Assembly: GCF_012767755.2 (NCBI RefSeq)
Contig: NZ_AP023189.1
Location: 1,364,001-1,428,000, forward strand
DNA: 64,000 bases
Reading direction: 5' to 3'
Source: Pseudomonas tohonis
Lineage (GTDB): Bacteria > Pseudomonadota > Gammaproteobacteria > Pseudomonadales > Pseudomonadaceae
Shown: positions 61,483-64,000 of the stretch, one piece after another
How the letters are laid out: each line of letters begins with the position of its first letter
How positions within the stretch are numbered: position 1 is the stretch's first letter
The notes under the pieces: model-generated
What the model saw: only the letters and a program-made list of their open reading frames with translations
What the model was told of the DNA's origin: nothing
Database searches by the model: none
Translations under genes and position numbers: made by a program

Positions 61483-62445
61483 TCAGCGCTGCGCCACTTC
61501 CTTCTCATACTGCTTCAGCAGTTGCTGTGCATGGGCCACTTCCAGGGCCTCCATGGCGTTGATCGGCTTGATCGCCACGGCTTTCTTCAGGTGCTCCATG
61601 ACCTTCTGCTCTTCGTCGTCGCCGTAGACGTAGACGAGTGCATTGGCGTACTCGTAGTGGCCGATCGGCAGGTCATCCTTGGCGCTGAAGGAGCGGGTGA
61701 AGTACTGCTCCATCTTGTCCGAGCTGACCCCATAGGTCATTTTCCCGACCAGTTTGCCGACCTTGCGGATCACGCCGGCTTCGTAACCGCCGTAGAGCGC
61801 GAGGGCGAAGGGCTGGCGCGGCTGCTTCTGCAGCAGGGCGTCCAGTTCCTCGGGGATCTGGCTGGTGTAGCCGCGCTTGAGTACCACTGGTACCGACAGC
61901 TCTTCACCCAGGCGGGCCTTGGCGTAGACACGGCCGAACTGGGCCACGGTATCGGCCTGGACCAACTCGCCGGCCTCGTCGGTGTACTTGATCACTTCCT
62001 CCAGCAGGCGGTGCTTCTCCTCCTGGTTGGGGGCCAGGAACATCGCGTAGATCACCTGCGCGAACATCGCCGGCACCTGGCCGCCGACGCCCAGCGCCAG
62101 GCCCTGCTTCTTGGCCTCGGCGAAGTCACCCTTGAACATCAGGCGCCACACGTCCTGCAGCCTGGCGGCATAGGCCTCGGCTTCCTCGGGCTTGCCGGTG
62201 AAGCCGGTGTTGCCGGTCACGGTCATTTCCAGCGCCTTGGGGTTCTGGGTGGCCATGGTCACCACCCAGTCGGCATCCGGGAAGGGGTAGTCGGGGCCGA
62301 AGCCACGGGTCAGCTGGGGCCAGGCCTGGCGCAGCTTGTCGCCGGAGTAGTCGTAGGCGGCCTGGTCGTAGGGGAAGGGTTTCCAGTCGTCTGCGACGGC
62401 TGTGAAGCTGGCGGCAGCCAGCAGGGCAAGCAGGTAACGGCGCAT
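61483..62445 (-). CDS. Secreted protein of unknown function, helical-repeat-like
   Basis: I do not recognise the family. The product is 320 residues with a signal peptide (MRRYLLALLAAASFTAVA, cleaved before DDWKPF). The mature part is rich in helices that look like tetratricopeptide-type hairpins, for example ALYGGYEAGVIRKVGKLVGK and HYEYANALVYVYGDDEEQ. ATG 62445 is chosen for the signal peptide; a longer frame reaches 62562. It is likely periplasmic. The stop is immediately next to the CTTGCAG array. Confidence 0.7.
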   Translation of the reverse strand: MRRYLLALLAAASFTAVADDWKPFPYDQAAYDYSGDKLRQAWPQLTRGFGPDYPFPDADWVVTMATQNPKALEMTVTGNTGFTGKPEEAEAYAARLQDVWRLMFKGDFAEAKKQGLALGVGGQVPAMFAQVIYAMFLAPNQEEKHRLLEEVIKYTDEAGELVQADTVAQFGRVYAKARLGEELSVPVVLKRGYTSQIPEELDALLQKQPRQPFALALYGGYEAGVIRKVGKLVGKMTYGVSSDKMEQYFTRSFSAKDDLPIGHYEYANALVYVYGDDEEQKVMEHLKKAVAIKPINAMEALEVAHAQQLLKQYEKEVAQR

Positions 62446-62578
62446 GGTTGAGTACCTTTTATTGTTGTTCTTCATCCGCCGTACCGCTGACGGAAAAGGT
62501 TCGGACACCCCTCTGGGGACCATGCCCGGATCATAATTCGCTGCCGCCACCGGCCAACCCATCCTTGGGATGGCCGCC

Positions 62579-63577
62579 TCAGTCGCCCTTGTGCTGGAAC
62601 TGCCTGCGGTACTGGTTGGGGGAGAGATTGGTGTGCTGGCGAAACAGTCGGGCGAAGAAGCTGGCGTCGTCGTAACCCACTTCGTAGCTGATGGTCTTGA
62701 TGCTCTTGCGGGTCGCCGATAGGAGGCCCTTGGCTGTTTCGATGCGTAACCGTTGCAGGTAGTGCAGGGGTTTGTCGCCAGTGGCGGCCTGGAAGCGCCG
62801 CATGAAGTTGCGGATGCTCATGCCGTGGTCGCGGGCGACGTCCTCGAAGCGGAACTTGTCGGCGAAGTGCTCCTCGAGCCAGTGCTGGATCTGCAGGATG
62901 GTCACGTCCTGGTGCAGCTTCTGCCCGCCGAAGCCGATGCGCCCGGGGGCGTAGCTGCGCTGCACTTCGTAGAGGATGTCGCGGGAGACGGCCTGGGCGA
63001 TGCTGGCGCCGCAGAAGCGTTCGATCAGGTAGATGTACAGGTCGCAGGCGGAGGTGACGCCGCCGGCGCAGTAGAGGTTGTCGGCATCCGACAGGTGCTT
63101 TTCCTGGTTGAGCAGCACCTTGGGGAAGCGTTCGCCGAACTCGCGGAAGAAGCGCCAGTAGGTGGTCGCTTCCTTGCCATCGAGCAGCCCGGCCTGGGCC
63201 ATCCAGAACACGCCGGTGGCCTCGCCGCAGATGGAACTGCCGGCGGCATGGCGCTCGCGCAGCCATTGCAGGACCTGGGGGTGGCGCTCGCAGAGGGCGT
63301 CGAAGTCATCCCAGAAGGCTGGAAGGATGATGATGTCGGCCTCCTCCAGCGCACCGTCGACCGGCATGATCACGTCGCTGAAGCTGCGCACGGGCAGGCC
63401 GTCCGGGCTGACCAGGTGGATCTCGAACGCGGGCTTGAGGCCGAGGCCCTGGAGCTTGCTGTAGCGGAGGCTGGCCATGTGGAAGAAATCCTTGGCCTGC
63501 ATCAGGGTGGAAGCGAAGACACCTTCGGTGGCGAGGATGCTCACCCGTCTTAGGATGGGGGACTGCTGGTTGGTCAT
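62579..63577 (-). CDS. GlxA-type AraC-family transcriptional regulator
   Basis: A 332-residue regulator: an N-terminal DJ-1/PfpI-like domain (residues 10-200, with GSSICGEATGVFWMAQAGLL at the nucleophile-elbow region) and a C-terminal double helix-turn-helix of the AraC type (FRFEDVARDHGMSIRNFMRR; KSIKTISYEVGYDDASFFAR). Such regulators often control catabolic genes. It is transcribed away from an acyl-CoA dehydrogenase gene across a 147-bp gap, which makes that gene the obvious target. Confidence 0.9.
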   Translation of the reverse strand: MTNQQSPILRRVSILATEGVFASTLMQAKDFFHMASLRYSKLQGLGLKPAFEIHLVSPDGLPVRSFSDVIMPVDGALEEADIIILPAFWDDFDALCERHPQVLQWLRERHAAGSSICGEATGVFWMAQAGLLDGKEATTYWRFFREFGERFPKVLLNQEKHLSDADNLYCAGGVTSACDLYIYLIERFCGASIAQAVSRDILYEVQRSYAPGRIGFGGQKLHQDVTILQIQHWLEEHFADKFRFEDVARDHGMSIRNFMRRFQAATGDKPLHYLQRLRIETAKGLLSATRKSIKTISYEVGYDDASFFARLFRQHTNLSPNQYRRQFQHKGD

Positions 63578-63638
63578 GGTCTTGTTCTTATAAGGGGAAA
63601 GCGGTCATTAGCCGGCTGGATCGTCTTATTTTTTGTCG

Positions 63639-63671
63639 CAACTGTCCAGTGTGCGTCTGGTACGACTGTCC
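63639..63671 (+). promoter_or_regulatory. Direct repeat ACTGTCC, candidate regulator site
   Basis: CAACTGTCC (63639-63647) and CGACTGTCC (63663-63671) are direct repeats 24 bases apart in the gap between the divergent regulator and dehydrogenase genes. AraC-type proteins commonly bind direct repeats. Confidence 0.4.
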
Positions 63672-63724
63672 TACAGTCTCTGGCCTTCAACCTCGAACCC
63701 AGACGCATCCGCCAAGGTGACCGC

Positions 63725-64000
63725 ATGATTCCCAGAACCCTGTTCAGCTCCGATCACGAACTCTTCCGCGACAGCGTGCGCAAGTTCCTCGAACAGGAGG
63801 CGGTGCCCTTCCATCACCAGTGGGAGAAGGACGGTTACATCGACCGCGCGCTGTGGAACAAGGCGGGGGAGGCCGGGATGCTCTGCTCGCACATCCCCGA
63901 GGAGTACGGCGGCATGGGCGCCGACTTCTTGTACAGCACGGTGGTGATCGAGGAGATCGGCCGCCTGGGCCTGACCGGCATCGGCTTCTCGCTGCATTCG
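63725..64000 (+). CDS. Acyl-CoA dehydrogenase, 5' part
   Basis: The gene runs off the window; 92 codons are visible. ATG 63725 follows AAGGTGA by 5 bases. The product begins MIPRTLFSSDHELFRDSVRK and continues with VRKFLEQEAVPFHHQWEKDG, GEAGMLCSHIPEEYGGMGAD and VVIEEIGRLGLTGIGFSLHS. These are the N-terminal helical domain of FAD-dependent acyl-CoA dehydrogenases. The chain-length class and the catalytic Glu lie beyond the window. It is divergent from the GlxA-type regulator. Confidence 0.9.
   Translation, partial: MIPRTLFSSDHELFRDSVRKFLEQEAVPFHHQWEKDGYIDRALWNKAGEAGMLCSHIPEEYGGMGADFLYSTVVIEEIGRLGLTGIGFSLHS

Overview
The window is GC-rich chromosomal DNA of a Pseudomonas species. Gene content and order follow, almost gene for gene, the P. 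aeruginosa PAO1 stretch from roxR (PA4493) down to zapE (PA4438), as I remember that map. It is not PAO1 itself. An AEC transporter sits between roxR and the mag operon, a DUF4198/TonB-receptor pair sits between hisC and algW, and a small four-helix-bundle (S23-type) gene splits cysD from cysN. The last 2.5 kb (unknown periplasmic protein, GlxA-type regulator, acyl-CoA dehydrogenase) leaves that synteny.

Layout. 1-402: 3' end of the response regulator roxR. 755-1696: AEC transporter. 1814-11997: six-gene magABCDEF operon around a bacterial alpha-2-macroglobulin (MagD). 12307-13096 (-): CMD-family protein and RlpA-like lipoprotein. 13185-16397 (-): gatCAB for transamidation of mischarged tRNA. 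16616-25152: mreBCD, maf, rng, yhdP (cell shape, RNA processing, envelope). 25208-29572: nitrilase, tldD, darP (-), pmbA. 29863-33707: Fur-box-controlled fagA-fumC-orfX-sodA, with a ZIP metal transporter attached. 33803-40807 (-): kdsD-kdsC-lptC-lptA-lptB-rpoN-hpf-ptsN-rapZ-ptsO, combining LPS synthesis and export, sigma-54 and the nitrogen PTS. 41053-44086: mlaFEDCB phospholipid transport. 44196-48933: ibaG, murA, hisG, hisD, hisC. 49005-51834 (-): DUF4198 protein and TonB receptor behind a Zur-like box. 51965-53122 (-): algW. 53235-57412: Nif3-like gene, then cysD, S23-like gene and cysNC. 57587-61349: zapG (-), hydrolase, trpS, zapE. 61483-64000: accessory end.

Most of the window is core envelope biology: peptidoglycan (murA, mreBCD, rlpA), LPS (kds, lpt), phospholipid asymmetry (mla), periplasmic proteolysis and stress (algW), and the mag operon. 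Two points stand out. First, reading MagC and MagE by eye suggests both carry peptidoglycan-enzyme folds (NlpC/P60-like; penicillin-binding-protein-like plus SpoIID-like), which would tie this macroglobulin system to the cell wall. Second, two loci carry inverted arms of 7-bp repeats (NNCAAGC on the left, GCTTGNN on the right). One encloses the S23-like gene inside the cysDN operon; the other encloses only a terminator hairpin. They look like members of one mobile or recurrent element family.

No tRNA, rRNA, CRISPR array, insertion sequence or prophage was recognised. Both end genes are cut by the window.
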